Source: Chloroflexota bacterium | Lineage (GTDB): Bacteria; Chloroflexota; UBA11872 | Direction: 5' to 3' | NCBI GenBank assembly: GCA_026707285.1 | Contig: JAPOXD010000019.1 | Location: 62,001 to 126,000, forward strand | DNA: 64,000 nucleotides | In this document: positions 1-8,797 of the stretch, piece by piece | Numbering within the stretch: the stretch's first letter is position 1 | Layout: the number at the start of each line of letters is the position of its first letter | Program-made: the position numbers and the translations under genes | The notes under the pieces: model-generated | Databases searched by the model: none | Seen by the model: only the letters and a program-made list of their open reading frames with translations | What the model was told of the DNA's origin: nothing

Positions 1-2
1 TT

Positions 3-293
3 CACACCGGGCTGTTGCTGCTTGCTATCGGACTGTCGATCCGATTCCCTCGCGGCTTCCAAAAGATTGTCGCGCTGCTTGTGATTGTCATTTCAACCAT
101 CGGGGTTATTGCCGCAATCATTACCGAACATGTGCATGGCACCGATTTCCAACTGATCTTTAGGTTGAATAGATCCCTTATTTCTGTCTCGAGCATTTGG
201 CTGATCGTCCTTGGTATTGGCATGTACCGCGGCATCGCCGCGCTCAACCCTTCCGCATCCTCGGGCAGCGAGGCAAACAGCCGTCCGCGCTGA
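3..293 (+). CDS. Membrane protein, 5'-truncated by window edge
   Basis: The reading frame is open from the first bases of the window, so the start lies upstream; a TTG at 15 is only an internal candidate. The visible part has two hydrophobic segments: a leucine-rich stretch followed by LLVIVISTIGVIAAII, and SSIWLIVLGIGMY near the end. The C-terminus is short and polar (serine-rich, then Arg). No family is recognised. It could be the C-terminal end of a small multi-pass protein. Seen: hydrophobic pattern and open frame. Inferred: membrane location. Confidence 0.5.
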   Translation, partial: HTGLLLLAIGLSIRFPRGFQKIVALLVIVISTIGVIAAIITEHVHGTDFQLIFRLNRSLISVSSIWLIVLGIGMYRGIAALNPSASSGSEANSRPR

Positions 294-475
294 TTTACGG
301 TGCGCGAGCGCCATCTGGCGAATTGACAGAGGTGGGGTGCGCGCCCCAATCATGGTGAGGCGCCGCGACCGGATTCCGCACGCCTCAATGAAGTCTGAAC
401 ATCCACAGTGAGCCGGCTATCCGTCCTTTCTCTCGCATTCTCCGGGATGCTCAAGAGCCCCCTGGCCGGCGCCCG

Positions 476-1633
476 ATGAAGATCGCCAGCGTCCAAGCCG
501 TCGCCCTCGACCTCGGCGTGCGGCGCGCCATTAGCAGACCGCGCGCGTCGTGGACCGAGGACGCCCGCGTGGCCTCGCCCATGGCCCGCTATCCGCGCTA
601 TGCCGAGGTGCGCGCCAGCTGGACGCCGAACTGGTCCGGCGTGGGCGTGGTGGTCACCGCCGAGGACGGCACGCAGGGTCTCGGCATCGGCGCGCTTGGC
701 CGGCCGGTGGCCGCCCTGGTGGACGACTACCTCGGCCCCCGCATCGTCGGCGAACCGGCGCTCGCCACGGAGCGCGTCTACGACATGATGATCCGGCTGT
801 GCTCGCCCTTCGGCGCCACGGGACTGGCCTCCTACGCCGTGAGCGCCATCGATCTCGCGCTGTGGGACCTCAAGGGCAAGGTGCTGGATCGCCCGGTGTA
901 CGAGCTGATGGGCGGCCCCGCGCGCGACGAGATCGTCTGCTACGCCACCGGCCCGCAGCACGAGTGGCACCTGGAGTTGGGATTCACCGCCACCAAGCAC
1001 CCCTGTCGCTTTGGACCGTCGGACGGCCTGGACGGCCTGCGCCGCAACGTCGACGACATCGCCGCCCTGCGCGACCTGGTCGGCCCCGACGTCGAGCTGA
1101 TGCTGGATTGCTGGATGTCGCTCGACGTGGAGTACGCCGTGCGCCTGATCGAAGAGCTGCGCCCGTTCAAGCTCAAGTGGATCGAGGAAGTGCTGCGGTC
1201 CGAGGACATGGACAGCCACGCCGCGCTGCGCGACCGCGTGCCCTGGCAGACCCTCGCGACCGGCGAGCACTGGTATACCCCGGTGCCGTTCCAGCACGCC
1301 GCCAGCCGCCGCCTGGTGGACATCCTGCAGCCCGACATCATGTGGGTGGGCGGCATCACGGCCCTGATGCGCATCCACGCCATCGCCGACGCGGCGGGCC
1401 TGGCGGTCATCCCGCACGGCGGCGTCAACGAGCCCTACGGCCAGCACGCCTGCTACGCCCTGCCCGGCATTCCCTGGGGTGAGTGTTTCGTGGCGTCGGG
1501 ACCCGGCGTTGACCTCGCCGACGCCGTCTCAGTTCCCGGCGCAGCCCACCCCGTTAACGGCCGCCTGCGCCCCTCCGACGCCCCAGGCTTCGGCATCGAA
1601 ATCGACCTGACGACGCTGCAACCCTACGGCTAG
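476..1633 (+). CDS. rhmD: L-rhamnonate dehydratase-like enolase-superfamily enzyme
   Basis: Predicted Mg-dependent dehydration of L-rhamnonate to 2-keto-3-deoxy-L-rhamnonate in the cytoplasm (385 aa, near the usual size). The N-terminal capping domain carries SPMARYPRYAEVR. The barrel carries LMLDCWMS (D211), LKWIEE (E237) and GEHW (E264), the three expected metal ligands, then QPDIMW (D287) and IPHGG (H314), the expected Asp/His dyad. The spacing is in register with characterised RhmD (D226, E252, E280, D302, H329 as recalled). The C-terminal HPVNGR and PGFGIEID motifs also match. A rhamnosidase and an HpcH/HpaI aldolase occur 12-17 kb away. The family is secure; the exact substrate is likely but inferred from motif conservation. 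Confidence 0.82.
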   Translation: MKIASVQAVALDLGVRRAISRPRASWTEDARVASPMARYPRYAEVRASWTPNWSGVGVVVTAEDGTQGLGIGALGRPVAALVDDYLGPRIVGEPALATERVYDMMIRLCSPFGATGLASYAVSAIDLALWDLKGKVLDRPVYELMGGPARDEIVCYATGPQHEWHLELGFTATKHPCRFGPSDGLDGLRRNVDDIAALRDLVGPDVELMLDCWMSLDVEYAVRLIEELRPFKLKWIEEVLRSEDMDSHAALRDRVPWQTLATGEHWYTPVPFQHAASRRLVDILQPDIMWVGGITALMRIHAIADAAGLAVIPHGGVNEPYGQHACYALPGIPWGECFVASGPGVDLADAVSVPGAAHPVNGRLRPSDAPGFGIEIDLTTLQPYG

Positions 1634-1639
1634 AGATCC

Positions 1640-1660
1640 GGGCAGCCACAAGGGCTGCCC
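1640..1660. repeat. Inverted-repeat hairpin, 'ccacaagg' family
   Basis: GGGCAGCC (1640-1647) and GGCTGCCC (1653-1660) form a perfect 8-bp stem around the loop ACAAG, followed by CCTACA. The same architecture (ACAAG loop, then CCCTACA) recurs at 51119-51141, so this is a dispersed repeat. Lying just after the rhamnonate dehydratase stop, it may also act as a terminator, although no U-tract follows. Confidence 0.7.
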
Positions 1661-1761
1661 CTACAGCCGAGGGACGCCCCCGTGTAAGCGCCCTTCCATT
1701 CGCCGTCCCGGCCCGCTGGTAGGCTCGCCGCAGCACCGCGCATCGTTCGTCGGAGGACTCC

Positions 1762-2787
1762 TTGCAACGTCAACCCGCCGTCGTGGTCCAGGGCCTGGAA
1801 AAGACCTACCCCGGCGGCACGCGCGCCATCGACGGCATCGACTTCACCGTCGAGCAGGGCGAGTTCTTCGGCTTCCTCGGCCCCAACGGCGCGGGCAAGA
1901 CCACGACCATCAAGATCCTGGCCACGCTGCTGCCCAAGAGCGCGGGCCGGGTCCACGTCGCCGGCATCGACGTCGACCGGGACGCGCGCGGCGTCCGGGC
2001 GTCCATCGGCGTCGCCCTGCAGGAAGTCGGCCTCGACGATCTCTCGAAGGGTCGCGACTTCCTGGTCTTGCAGGGGCGCCTCTACGGCGTCGGGCGCGCC
2101 GAGGCCAACCGCCGCGCCGATGAACTGCTGGAACTGGTGGGGCTCTCGGGCGTCGGCAAGCGCAAGATCGGCTCCTACTCCGGCGGCATGCGGCGGCGCA
2201 TCGACCTGGCCGGCGCGCTCATGCACCGTCCCAACATCCTGTTCCTGGACGAGCCCACGTCCGGCCTCGATCCCCAGAGCCGCCTGGCGATCTGGGAGCA
2301 CCTAGAGCAGCTCAACGCCCAGGGCGTGACCGTGATGCTCACCACCCAGCACATGGACGAGGCCGACCGGCTGTGCCGCCGGCTCGCCATCATCGACCAC
2401 GGGCGTCTGGTGACCGAAGGCTCACCCACCGCGCTCAAGGCCGGGGTCGGCGGCGATGTCGTGCGCGTGAGCTTCGGCCCGATGGAGCCCCCCGACGGTC
2501 GCGCCGACACGGCGCTCGGCGCCCTGCGCCAACTCCCGTCGGTGCAGGAGGCCGACGCCACCCCGGACGGACTGACCGCCACGGTCGACGATGGCGGCGC
2601 GGCCGCGCCCGCGATCCTGCGCGCCCTCAACGACGTGGAAGTCCCCGTGGCCAACCTCGCCGTCACCCGCCCATCGCTCGACGACGTATTCCTGCATCAC
2701 ACCGGACGCGAGATTCGTGAGGCCGCCGCCGACGAGGACGCCGAGTCGCGCGTCTGGGGCCAGTGGATGGGCGTGAACCGGAGGTAA
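1762..2787 (+). CDS. ABC exporter ATPase, DrrA type
   Basis: Cytoplasmic ATPase subunit of an ABC-2 export system (341 aa). Walker A is GPNGAGKTT, the signature is YSGGMRRR, Walker B is ILFLDEPT and the switch histidine lies in TTQHMDEADR. The roughly 100-residue C-terminal tail ending in PSLDDVFLHHTGREIR is typical of daunorubicin-resistance type (DrrA/CcmA) subunits. The start is TTG at 1762, preceded by GGAGGA about 5 nt upstream. The permease follows 2 bases after the stop, so the pair forms one operon. The exported compound cannot be told from sequence. Confidence 0.9.
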   Translation: MQRQPAVVVQGLEKTYPGGTRAIDGIDFTVEQGEFFGFLGPNGAGKTTTIKILATLLPKSAGRVHVAGIDVDRDARGVRASIGVALQEVGLDDLSKGRDFLVLQGRLYGVGRAEANRRADELLELVGLSGVGKRKIGSYSGGMRRRIDLAGALMHRPNILFLDEPTSGLDPQSRLAIWEHLEQLNAQGVTVMLTTQHMDEADRLCRRLAIIDHGRLVTEGSPTALKAGVGGDVVRVSFGPMEPPDGRADTALGALRQLPSVQEADATPDGLTATVDDGGAAAPAILRALNDVEVPVANLAVTRPSLDDVFLHHTGREIREAAADEDAESRVWGQWMGVNRR

Positions 2788-2789
2788 CC

Positions 2790-3554
2790 ATGCTGATCCT
2801 GCGCGAAAGCTCCTACATCTACGTCCGGAATCTGAAGACCTGGCTGGCGCAGCCTTCGATGATCGTGGCCGCCGTGTTCTCGTCCGCCGTCATGTATCTC
2901 TTCTTCGGCGAGCCGCTGCGCGGCATCACGGGCCTGCCCGGATTCCCGGCCACGGACTATCAGGCCTTCCTGACCGCCATGGTGATCGTGATGGCCGTGG
3001 TCTTCAGCGGCAGCGACATGGCCATGGTGCTGCTCACCGACATCATGTCCGGCTACGTCGACAAGCTGCTGCTCTCGCCGGTCAACCGCTTCTCGATCCT
3101 GCTCGGCACACTCGCCATCGGCGCCACGCGGGCCATCGCCCAGGTGGTCGCGATCGTGCTGGTGGCCACGGCCATCGGCGTGCGGTTCGAAGGCGGCGTG
3201 CTGGGCATCCTGGCCGTCATCGTGGGCACGACGCTGCTGGGCGTGGCCATGGGCTGCGTGGGCCTCATCATCGCCGTGCGCACGCGCAGTGTGCAGGTCA
3301 CCGTGAACAGCTGGCTGCTGTTCATGCCGCTGGCGTTTCTCACGTCGGCCTTCATGCCGCGCGACCTGATCACCGGCTGGTTCCAGTTCGCCGTCGGCCT
3401 CAACCCCATCGAGTACATCCTGGTCGCCGTGCGCACCATCATCATCGACGGCTGGATCTGGGAGCACATCGTCCCCGGCTTCTGGGTCCTCCTCGCCACC
3501 AGCGCCGTCCTCGTCGCCGCCGCCACCTACGAGTACCGCCGCGCGACGAACTGA
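2790..3554 (+). CDS. ABC-2 type permease (DrrB type)
   Basis: Membrane partner of the preceding ATPase, 254 aa. It starts at ATG 2790 behind GGAGGTAACC, which decides this start against longer in-frame extensions. Six hydrophobic stretches are visible, beginning with PSMIVAAVFSSAVMYLFF and including TAMVIVMAVVFSG, VAIVLVATAIGV, LAVIVGTTLLGVAMG and a final FWVLLATSAVLVAAA. The NPIEYILVAVRTIIIDGW region before the last helix is typical of DrrB-type ABC-2 permeases. Role: an efflux channel for an unknown drug-like or lipid-like substrate. No Ile/Arg-rich binding protein is nearby, which fits export rather than import. Confidence 0.87.
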   Translation: MLILRESSYIYVRNLKTWLAQPSMIVAAVFSSAVMYLFFGEPLRGITGLPGFPATDYQAFLTAMVIVMAVVFSGSDMAMVLLTDIMSGYVDKLLLSPVNRFSILLGTLAIGATRAIAQVVAIVLVATAIGVRFEGGVLGILAVIVGTTLLGVAMGCVGLIIAVRTRSVQVTVNSWLLFMPLAFLTSAFMPRDLITGWFQFAVGLNPIEYILVAVRTIIIDGWIWEHIVPGFWVLLATSAVLVAAATYEYRRATN

Positions 3555-3646
3555 GCCGCGGTCGGCTGGGTGTGGACCGAATGACACCTACCGGCGGGTC
3601 GTCCACAATCGCCGCCTGAGGTGATTCACGACCGGAGCGCCGCGCG

Positions 3647-4798
3647 ATGAAGATCACCGATGTCCGCACGTTTCTCTATCGGGCCGGTGGGGCCAACCGG
3701 CGCTATGGGCCGATCCTGTTCGTACGGGTGGACACGGACGCGGGCATTTCCGGCTGGGGCGAGGGGTCGACCTGGGCGGGCGGGTCGGCGCTGATCGCCG
3801 ACTTCGGCATCGGGCAGGTCCGGGACATGCTGATTGGCCGCGATCCGTCGGAGATCGAGGCCATCTGGCACGCCATCTGCCGCCGCTACACCTACATGGG
3901 CTCGCGCGGGATGCCGACGCAGGTGCTCAGCGCCATCGACATCGCGCTGTGGGACATCAAGGGCAAGGCGCTGGAGCGCCCGATCTACGACCTCCTCGGC
4001 GGCAGGGTGCGCGAGACGGTGCCGGTCTACGCCAACGCCTGGTGGCCCGACGGCGCGCGCGAGCCGCAAGACTACGCCGACGCCGCCCTGCGCACCGTCG
4101 ATACCGGCCACCGGTCCCTCAAGTTCGACCCCTTTCTGGAAATGGCGGAGGCCTTCTACGCCTACGTCAGCGGTGAGATCACGCCCGAGCACGAATCGGC
4201 GGGCATCGCGCGCGTGGCGGCGGTGCGCGAGGCCGTGGGACCCAACGTCCACATCCTGATCGACGCCCACGGCCAGTACGACGTGTCCAGCGCCATCCGC
4301 ATCGCCGACCGCCTGGCCGAGCTGGACGTCGCGTGGCTCGAGGAGCCGGTGCCGCCCGAGAGCCACGACGCCCTGCGGCAGGTGCGCGAGAACACGGCCG
4401 TGCCGATCTGCGTGGGCGAGCGACTCTTCACGCGCTTCGACTTCGCGCCGATCCTGGAGCGGCGCCTGGCCGACTTCGTCATGCCCGACGTCTGCTGGAC
4501 CGGCGGCATCAGCGAACTGCGGCGCATCGGCGCCCTGGCCGAGGCCCACTACGTGCCCCTGAGCCCGCACAACGCCGCCGGTCCCATCCAGATCGTGGCC
4601 GGCTCGCACGTGGGCCTGACGACGCCGAACTTCTACCGGCTGGAGCACGCCATGGGCTGGATTCCGGTCTACAACGCGCCGCTGCGCGAGCCGCTGGGAT
4701 TCGAGCGCGACTTCCTGACCGTGAGCGACCGTCCGGGGCTGGGCATCGAGGTCGACGAGGACTACCTGGAGCGGCACCGCTACACCGAGTCGGCATGA
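3647..4798 (+). CDS. Mandelate racemase/galactonate dehydratase-like enolase-superfamily enzyme
   Basis: 383-aa member of the enolase superfamily, probably a sugar-acid dehydratase. The capping domain has AGISGWGEG. The barrel shows the ligand series LIDAHGQYD, WLEEPVPPE and CVGERLFTR, then GGISELRRIGALAEAH and LSPHNAAGP. This last element resembles the D-galactonate and D-mannonate dehydratase branches. The C-terminal RPGLGIEVDEDYL is the usual end. Its TGA overlaps the ATG of the next enolase-superfamily gene (ATGA), so the two are translationally coupled and probably act on related acids. Substrate is unassigned. Confidence 0.85.
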   Translation: MKITDVRTFLYRAGGANRRYGPILFVRVDTDAGISGWGEGSTWAGGSALIADFGIGQVRDMLIGRDPSEIEAIWHAICRRYTYMGSRGMPTQVLSAIDIALWDIKGKALERPIYDLLGGRVRETVPVYANAWWPDGAREPQDYADAALRTVDTGHRSLKFDPFLEMAEAFYAYVSGEITPEHESAGIARVAAVREAVGPNVHILIDAHGQYDVSSAIRIADRLAELDVAWLEEPVPPESHDALRQVRENTAVPICVGERLFTRFDFAPILERRLADFVMPDVCWTGGISELRRIGALAEAHYVPLSPHNAAGPIQIVAGSHVGLTTPNFYRLEHAMGWIPVYNAPLREPLGFERDFLTVSDRPGLGIEVDEDYLERHRYTESA

Positions 4799-6063
4799 GG
4801 ATCACGGGCGTCGAGCGCATTGAGCTTGACGTCGGGTTCACCCCGCGCACCGAGCCGCACATGCGGCGCGGCATCACCAACTTCTCACTCATCGAGATCT
4901 GCCGCGTCTCCACCGACGCCGGCGTGATCGGCTGGGGCGAGTCCCGCGCCATGCACAACTGGGATCGCGACGTGGCCGCCGTGGACGCCGGCGTAATTGG
5001 CCGCAACCCGGCGGAGCTGCTCTGGCGCGACGAGCTTGGTTCCGGCTTACAGCAGGCCATGTTCGACCTCACCGGCAAGGCGCTCGGCGTACCGGCGCAC
5101 CGTCTCATCGGACGCCAGGCGCGCGGCTGGGTCCCGCTGGCGTGGTGGTGCTACGACATGCCGCCGGAGGATTGGGCCGCCGAGGCCGAGGACGCCATCG
5201 CCGCGGGCTACACCGCGTTCAAGCTCAAGCCTCGTCCCTGGTTCGACCTGATCGCGCAGATGGAGGCCATCAGCGCCGCCACCCCGGACCACGCCACCTT
5301 CGATCTCGACTTCAACGGCTTCCTGCTCGATGCCGGATTCGCGCAGCAGGTCCTGGCCGAGCTCGAGGCGTTTCCCAAGATTCACATGTTCGAGACGCCC
5401 ATTCCCCAGCGCGACGTCGCCGGCAACGCGGCGCTGCGGGCCAAGTCTCCGCGCGCCATCGCGTTGCACTTCGAAGAGCCGGACTTCCTCACCGCCATGC
5501 GGGAGGGCGTCTGCGACGGCTTCGCCGGTCATGGCGAAGGCGCCGCCAGCACGCTGCACTACGCCGCGCTGGCCCACGCGGCCAACCTGCCGTTCTTCGT
5601 GCAGCTCGTGGGAACGGGCATCACCACCGCGTTCGCCGCACATCTGGCCGCCGCGCTGCCCGCGGCCCGCTGGCCGGCCGTCACCGCGTCGAATGTCTAC
5701 GCCGACGATCTGCTCCGCACGCCGCTCGACATCCAGCGCGGCTACGTCCGCGTGCCCGAGGCGCCCGGCCTGGGCGTCGAGATCGACGAGCAGGCGCTGG
5801 AGAATCTGCGCCGAGACGCGACCGGTCCGAAGCCCCTGCCGCGCGCGATCTACACGGTTCGCTGGGCCGACGGCAGCACCGCCGAGTACGTCTCGGTTCG
5901 CGCCTACGAACGCGACTTCTCGCTCGGCAACCAGCCGGCCTTCGAACGCGGAGTCACGCTCACCACGCGCGAGGACGACGGCAGCGTCGAGTTCGACAAC
6001 CGCAACCGCGCGGTGGCGGCAGGCGGCATCGCTCCCCCGTCGCCTCCAATGCCCAAGTTCTAG
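4795..6063 (+). CDS. Divergent enolase-superfamily protein with C-terminal extension
   Basis: 422 aa, starting at the ATG that overlaps the upstream stop. The N-terminal capping domain ends near GVIGWGESRAMHNW. The barrel keeps a K-x-K pair (AFKLKPR), DLDFNG and MFETPIP as first and second metal-ligand regions. In place of the usual GE/DE third element it has ALHFEEPD, and in place of the GGIT strand it has GFAGHGEGAAST. About 70 residues after the normal PGLGVEIDEQAL end form a charged extension containing YTVRWADG and GSVEFDNRNR. Function is unknown; it may be an acid racemase or dehydratase coupled to its upstream neighbour. Confidence 0.75.
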   Translation: MRITGVERIELDVGFTPRTEPHMRRGITNFSLIEICRVSTDAGVIGWGESRAMHNWDRDVAAVDAGVIGRNPAELLWRDELGSGLQQAMFDLTGKALGVPAHRLIGRQARGWVPLAWWCYDMPPEDWAAEAEDAIAAGYTAFKLKPRPWFDLIAQMEAISAATPDHATFDLDFNGFLLDAGFAQQVLAELEAFPKIHMFETPIPQRDVAGNAALRAKSPRAIALHFEEPDFLTAMREGVCDGFAGHGEGAASTLHYAALAHAANLPFFVQLVGTGITTAFAAHLAAALPAARWPAVTASNVYADDLLRTPLDIQRGYVRVPEAPGLGVEIDEQALENLRRDATGPKPLPRAIYTVRWADGSTAEYVSVRAYERDFSLGNQPAFERGVTLTTREDDGSVEFDNRNRAVAAGGIAPPSPPMPKF

Positions 6064-6207
6064 ATGGGAGAGGGTGACGGGCTCGACACCACCGTTTCGC
6101 CCAGATCTCCCTCAACCTTGTCTTCGCCCACCAGGGAAACCTTTGGGTAGTTCGGGCAGCCGAATACTGACCATGCGAATCCCGTCCGCCCGCAGGTTCA
6201 GTGAAGG

Positions 6208-6253
6208 GTGGATTCCCGCCTTCGCGGGAATGACGAACGGATTACGCAACGGG
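6208..6253. repeat. TTCCCGC...GCGGGAATGACG palindromic repeat
   Basis: TTCCCGC (6213-6219) pairs with GCGGGAA (6224-6230) around a CTTC loop and is followed by TGACGAACGGATTACGCAA. Degenerate copies with the same ATGACGGAGGGGTTACGCA tail occur at 6338-6376 and 49735-49810, so this is a dispersed repeat family. Confidence 0.65.
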
Positions 6254-6287
6254 CTCCACCAGGGATACATCTAAGAAAACGAGGTAG

Positions 6288-6307
6288 GGGCGGTCCGCGA
6301 ACCGCCC
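6288..6307. repeat. GGGCGGT/ACCGCCC hairpin repeat
   Basis: A perfect 7-bp stem (6288-6294 with 6301-6307) and a CCGCGA loop, preceded by GTAG. A similar GTAGGGGCGGG hairpin occurs at 49679-49699, which places both in one dispersed family. Confidence 0.6.
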
Positions 6308-6337
6308 GTCCGCAGTGCAACCAGTTTCGTCCGGACT

Positions 6338-6376
6338 GGATTCCGGCCTTCACCGGAATGACGGAGGGGTTACGCA
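6338..6376. repeat. Degenerate copy of the ATTCCGG...ATGACGG repeat
   Basis: TTCCGG (6341-6346) and CCGGAA (6353-6358) flank CCTTCA; the tail ATGACGGAGGGGTTACGCA is almost identical to the copy near 49785-49800. Confidence 0.55.
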
Positions 6377-6488
6377 GAGGTCTCGCTAGGGAGAAGGGAC
6401 CGGATTCGCTCACGCGGCGTCCCGACCCGATAGAATCATGGCGTTGGCCATGTTCCGGTGCGCCGACGCTCGGCAGAGGAGACTCCCC

Positions 6489-6671
6489 ATGCGCGTCATC
6501 CTCGCGCTGCCTCGTTTCGTCATGCGCCTCGTGCGCAGATTCTCGAGCTGGCTGAACCCGTCGGCCGAACTGCGGATGCGCTCGACGCTTCACAAGCGAG
6601 ATGCTCGCCAAAAGGGCTACGACGCCCTGCGCGACCACTACCCCCGTGCCGGCGGGCCCGGCTGGCGCTAG
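6489..6671 (+). CDS. Small basic hypothetical protein
   Basis: 60 aa starting at ATG 6489, preceded by AGAGGAG with about 6-nt spacing, which is the main support. The peptide is strongly basic with an amphipathic N-terminus (MRVILALPRFVMRLVRRFSS) and ends in a polar HYPRAGGPGWR tail. No known family. It abuts the convergent oxidoreductase, sharing no bases. It could be a membrane-associated small protein or a chance frame. Confidence 0.35.
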   Translation: MRVILALPRFVMRLVRRFSSWLNPSAELRMRSTLHKRDARQKGYDALRDHYPRAGGPGWR

Positions 6672-7706
6672 CTAGCCGAACGGCCGCCGTTCGTTGCGGT
6701 CCAGCGGCAGCGAGACCGGCTGGCCGCCTTCTTCGACCGAGATGTAGGCCGCCTGCATGATCTCGACCGCGCGCAGGCCGTCCTCGCCGGTCAGCACCGG
6801 CGGCTCGTCGCGCAGCACCCAGGCGGCGAAGCTGTCCCACTCGGTATCGAACGCCTCCTCGAAGCCGTAGCCCTCGAAGAATGTCGTCTGCATCGGGCCG
6901 TCGTGCGTGGCGTAGTGCACCGCCACCTGCCGCGGGTCATAGGCGATGCCGCCGTGCTCGCAGGCGATTTGATAGCTGAACGACGTGCGGTAGGTCGCCA
7001 TGGGAAAGGCCGTCGTGACCTGGATGGATCCCAGCGCGCCGCTGCGGAAGCGCAGGTTCACCGCGATCGCGTCGTCGTAGTCGGTCACGTCGGGAAACAG
7101 CTTCGGACCGGCCATGGCCGAGACCGTGTCGACCTCGCCCAGGTAGTGCCGGATGGTGTCCACGTCGTGCGTGCCGGCCCAGTACAGCAAGCCACCGTTG
7201 GCCGCCCGGCGGGACCAGAATCCGTGAATCCGCCGTCCGAAGTAGCCGTGCACGTTGATGGAAAGCGGCCGGCCAAACTCGCCGGTGTCGAGCAGGCGCT
7301 TAATCTCGGCGTGCGCGCCGCGGAAGCGTCGCTTGTGGCCGATCATCAGCTTCACGCCGTGCTCGTCAGCGGCTTCGATCATGTCGTGGCACTCGGCCAC
7401 GGTGATCGCCATGGTCTTCTCGCAAAAGATGTGGCGCCCGGCCGCCGCCGCGTCCACCACGATGTCCCGGTGCGTGTTGTGCGGTGTGGCGACGGCCACC
7501 GCGTCGCACTCGCACTGGGCCAGCAGGTCGCCGTGATCGCCCCACCACGGCACGCCGTACATTTCGCCGCGACTCCGCGCGGCGTCGGCGTTGACGTCGG
7601 CCACGCCGACCAGCTCCAGCTCCGGGCGCCGGGCGACGATCTTGGCCACCTCCCCGCCGAAGTTCCCCGCGCCGATCAGTCCGACGCGTACAACCGATTG
7701 CGACAT
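6672..7706 (-). CDS. Gfo/Idh/MocA family NAD(P)-dependent oxidoreductase
   Basis: 344 aa; start chosen at the ATG at 7706 (MSQSVVRVGLIGAG) because the Rossmann fold begins right there. GLIGAGNFGG is the dinucleotide-binding turn, and HIFCEKTMA is the EKP-type motif with Pro replaced by Thr-Met. Later GTHDVDTIRHYLGE supplies the conserved Asp/His pair. Predicted to oxidise or reduce a sugar, inositol or sugar acid in the cytoplasm. It is the downstream gene of a minus-strand run with an iron-alcohol-dehydrogenase-like protein 13 bp upstream, so co-transcription is likely. Substrate unknown. Confidence 0.85.
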   Translation of the reverse strand: MSQSVVRVGLIGAGNFGGEVAKIVARRPELELVGVADVNADAARSRGEMYGVPWWGDHGDLLAQCECDAVAVATPHNTHRDIVVDAAAAGRHIFCEKTMAITVAECHDMIEAADEHGVKLMIGHKRRFRGAHAEIKRLLDTGEFGRPLSINVHGYFGRRIHGFWSRRAANGGLLYWAGTHDVDTIRHYLGEVDTVSAMAGPKLFPDVTDYDDAIAVNLRFRSGALGSIQVTTAFPMATYRTSFSYQIACEHGGIAYDPRQVAVHYATHDGPMQTTFFEGYGFEEAFDTEWDSFAAWVLRDEPPVLTGEDGLRAVEIMQAAYISVEEGGQPVSLPLDRNERRPFG

Positions 7707-7719
7707 TCGCCCGCCGCCG

Positions 7720-8748
7720 CTATGCCGCGTCGATGGCCGCGGCCATCCGCTCGAACGACGCGTCGCTGAGCGTGCGGTGGTGGAACCAGTTGGGCGGATT
7801 GCCCAGGAGATCGTGCAGCTCGTTGATCCTGCCAATCACCGTCTTCACCTCGTCCCAGGTGCAGCCGATCTCGGCGGGACGGTAGCGCACGCGGCACAGA
7901 TCCAGCAGCGCCTTGGTCTCGTCGAACCCCCACGCGTACACGTGCGCGTTGATGAGCGAGCCCAGCGACACCACCTCCGAGTGAATCAACTCGCGGCCCA
8001 GCACCCACTCGAACGCGATGACGAAGGTGTGATCGATGCTGCGCGAGATCTTCATGTCGAAGGTCGGCACGTCGTAGCGCTCGCGGTTGATCTCGCTGGC
8101 GATGCGGATGGCGTCGTCGTTCAGTTGGCCCAATTCGTCCAGACCAGCGGCGAACTGGCGGCACCGTGCGTGGATCCACGCCAGCGTCCCATCCGCCGCG
8201 GCCTGGTCCACTGGCGGGAGCCCCTCGAGACCCTGCTCCGCCCACCAACGCCACGACGCCACATGCCCCAGGTTGCAGATGCACTCGCCCATGCCGGCTC
8301 GGTTGAGATGCGGGGGCGCCGCCGCGATCACGTCGTAGTCCAGCAGCAAGTAGTCGGGCGCGACGGTGTCGAAGCAGAACTCCCAGATTTCCTCCCGGCG
8401 GATCGCCACCGGCGCCTGGAAGATCGCGCCGGTCGACACAATCGTGGGAATCAGGACGAGCGGCTTTTCCAGCTTCCAAGCGACGTATTTCCCCACGTCG
8501 AGCGCGTTGCCGCCGCCGATGCCCAGCACCACTTCCGCATCGGGCAATCGTTCGATCAGCGGCTCGACATATTCCTCGGCCATGCCTTGCTGGAATTCGA
8601 GCTGCCGCGGCGGGTGGGGAAAGAACTCCTCCACCACGGCCCACGCGCTCGGCGAGGTGATAGCGAGATAGGAGGTGTAGGTCGGCCCGTAGGCCGCGAG
8701 CAGATCGTGACCGTAACGTGCGTCCCACTTTCGGCTATCGAGCACCAT
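7720..8748 (-). CDS. Iron-containing alcohol dehydrogenase/glycerol-1-phosphate dehydrogenase-like protein
   Basis: About 342 aa from ATG 8748, which has GGAG about 8 nt upstream; a GTG at 8769 is the alternative. LGIGGGNALDVGKYVAW is the GGGxxxDxxK nucleotide-binding motif of the DHQ-synthase/Fe-ADH fold. The second domain has AGMGECICN, SRSIDHTF and ELIHSEVVSLG, matching the metal-ligand regions of AraM/EgsA-like proteins, with Glu at the usual Asp position. It likely reduces or oxidises a polyol or sugar-derived alcohol. It sits between a Gfo/Idh/MocA gene and a DapA-like gene, so a role in sugar-acid metabolism is more likely than archaeal-type lipid synthesis. Confidence 0.75.
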   Translation of the reverse strand: MVLDSRKWDARYGHDLLAAYGPTYTSYLAITSPSAWAVVEEFFPHPPRQLEFQQGMAEEYVEPLIERLPDAEVVLGIGGGNALDVGKYVAWKLEKPLVLIPTIVSTGAIFQAPVAIRREEIWEFCFDTVAPDYLLLDYDVIAAAPPHLNRAGMGECICNLGHVASWRWWAEQGLEGLPPVDQAAADGTLAWIHARCRQFAAGLDELGQLNDDAIRIASEINRERYDVPTFDMKISRSIDHTFVIAFEWVLGRELIHSEVVSLGSLINAHVYAWGFDETKALLDLCRVRYRPAEIGCTWDEVKTVIGRINELHDLLGNPPNWFHHRTLSDASFERMAAAIDAA

Positions 8749-8797
8749 GTGCGCATTCTCCGCCGTCACGGCCCGCCGCCATCATACGCCGGAGCGG

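Larger units (their letters stand above)
6064..6488. other. Intergenic region with hairpin repeats
   Basis: No convincing gene. The stretch contains a GATTCCCGCC...GGGAATGACG palindrome (6208-6253), a GGGCGGT/ACCGCCC hairpin (6288-6307) and an ATTCCGG...CCGGAATGACGG element (6338-6376). Short frames on both strands cross the repeats and are not credible proteins. Confidence 0.6.

Noticed and set aside
350-1447. 365-codon minus-strand frame opposite the rhamnonate dehydratase
   Set aside because: Composition typical of an antisense shadow (runs of His, Asp, Ala); the plus strand encodes RhmD with all ligands.
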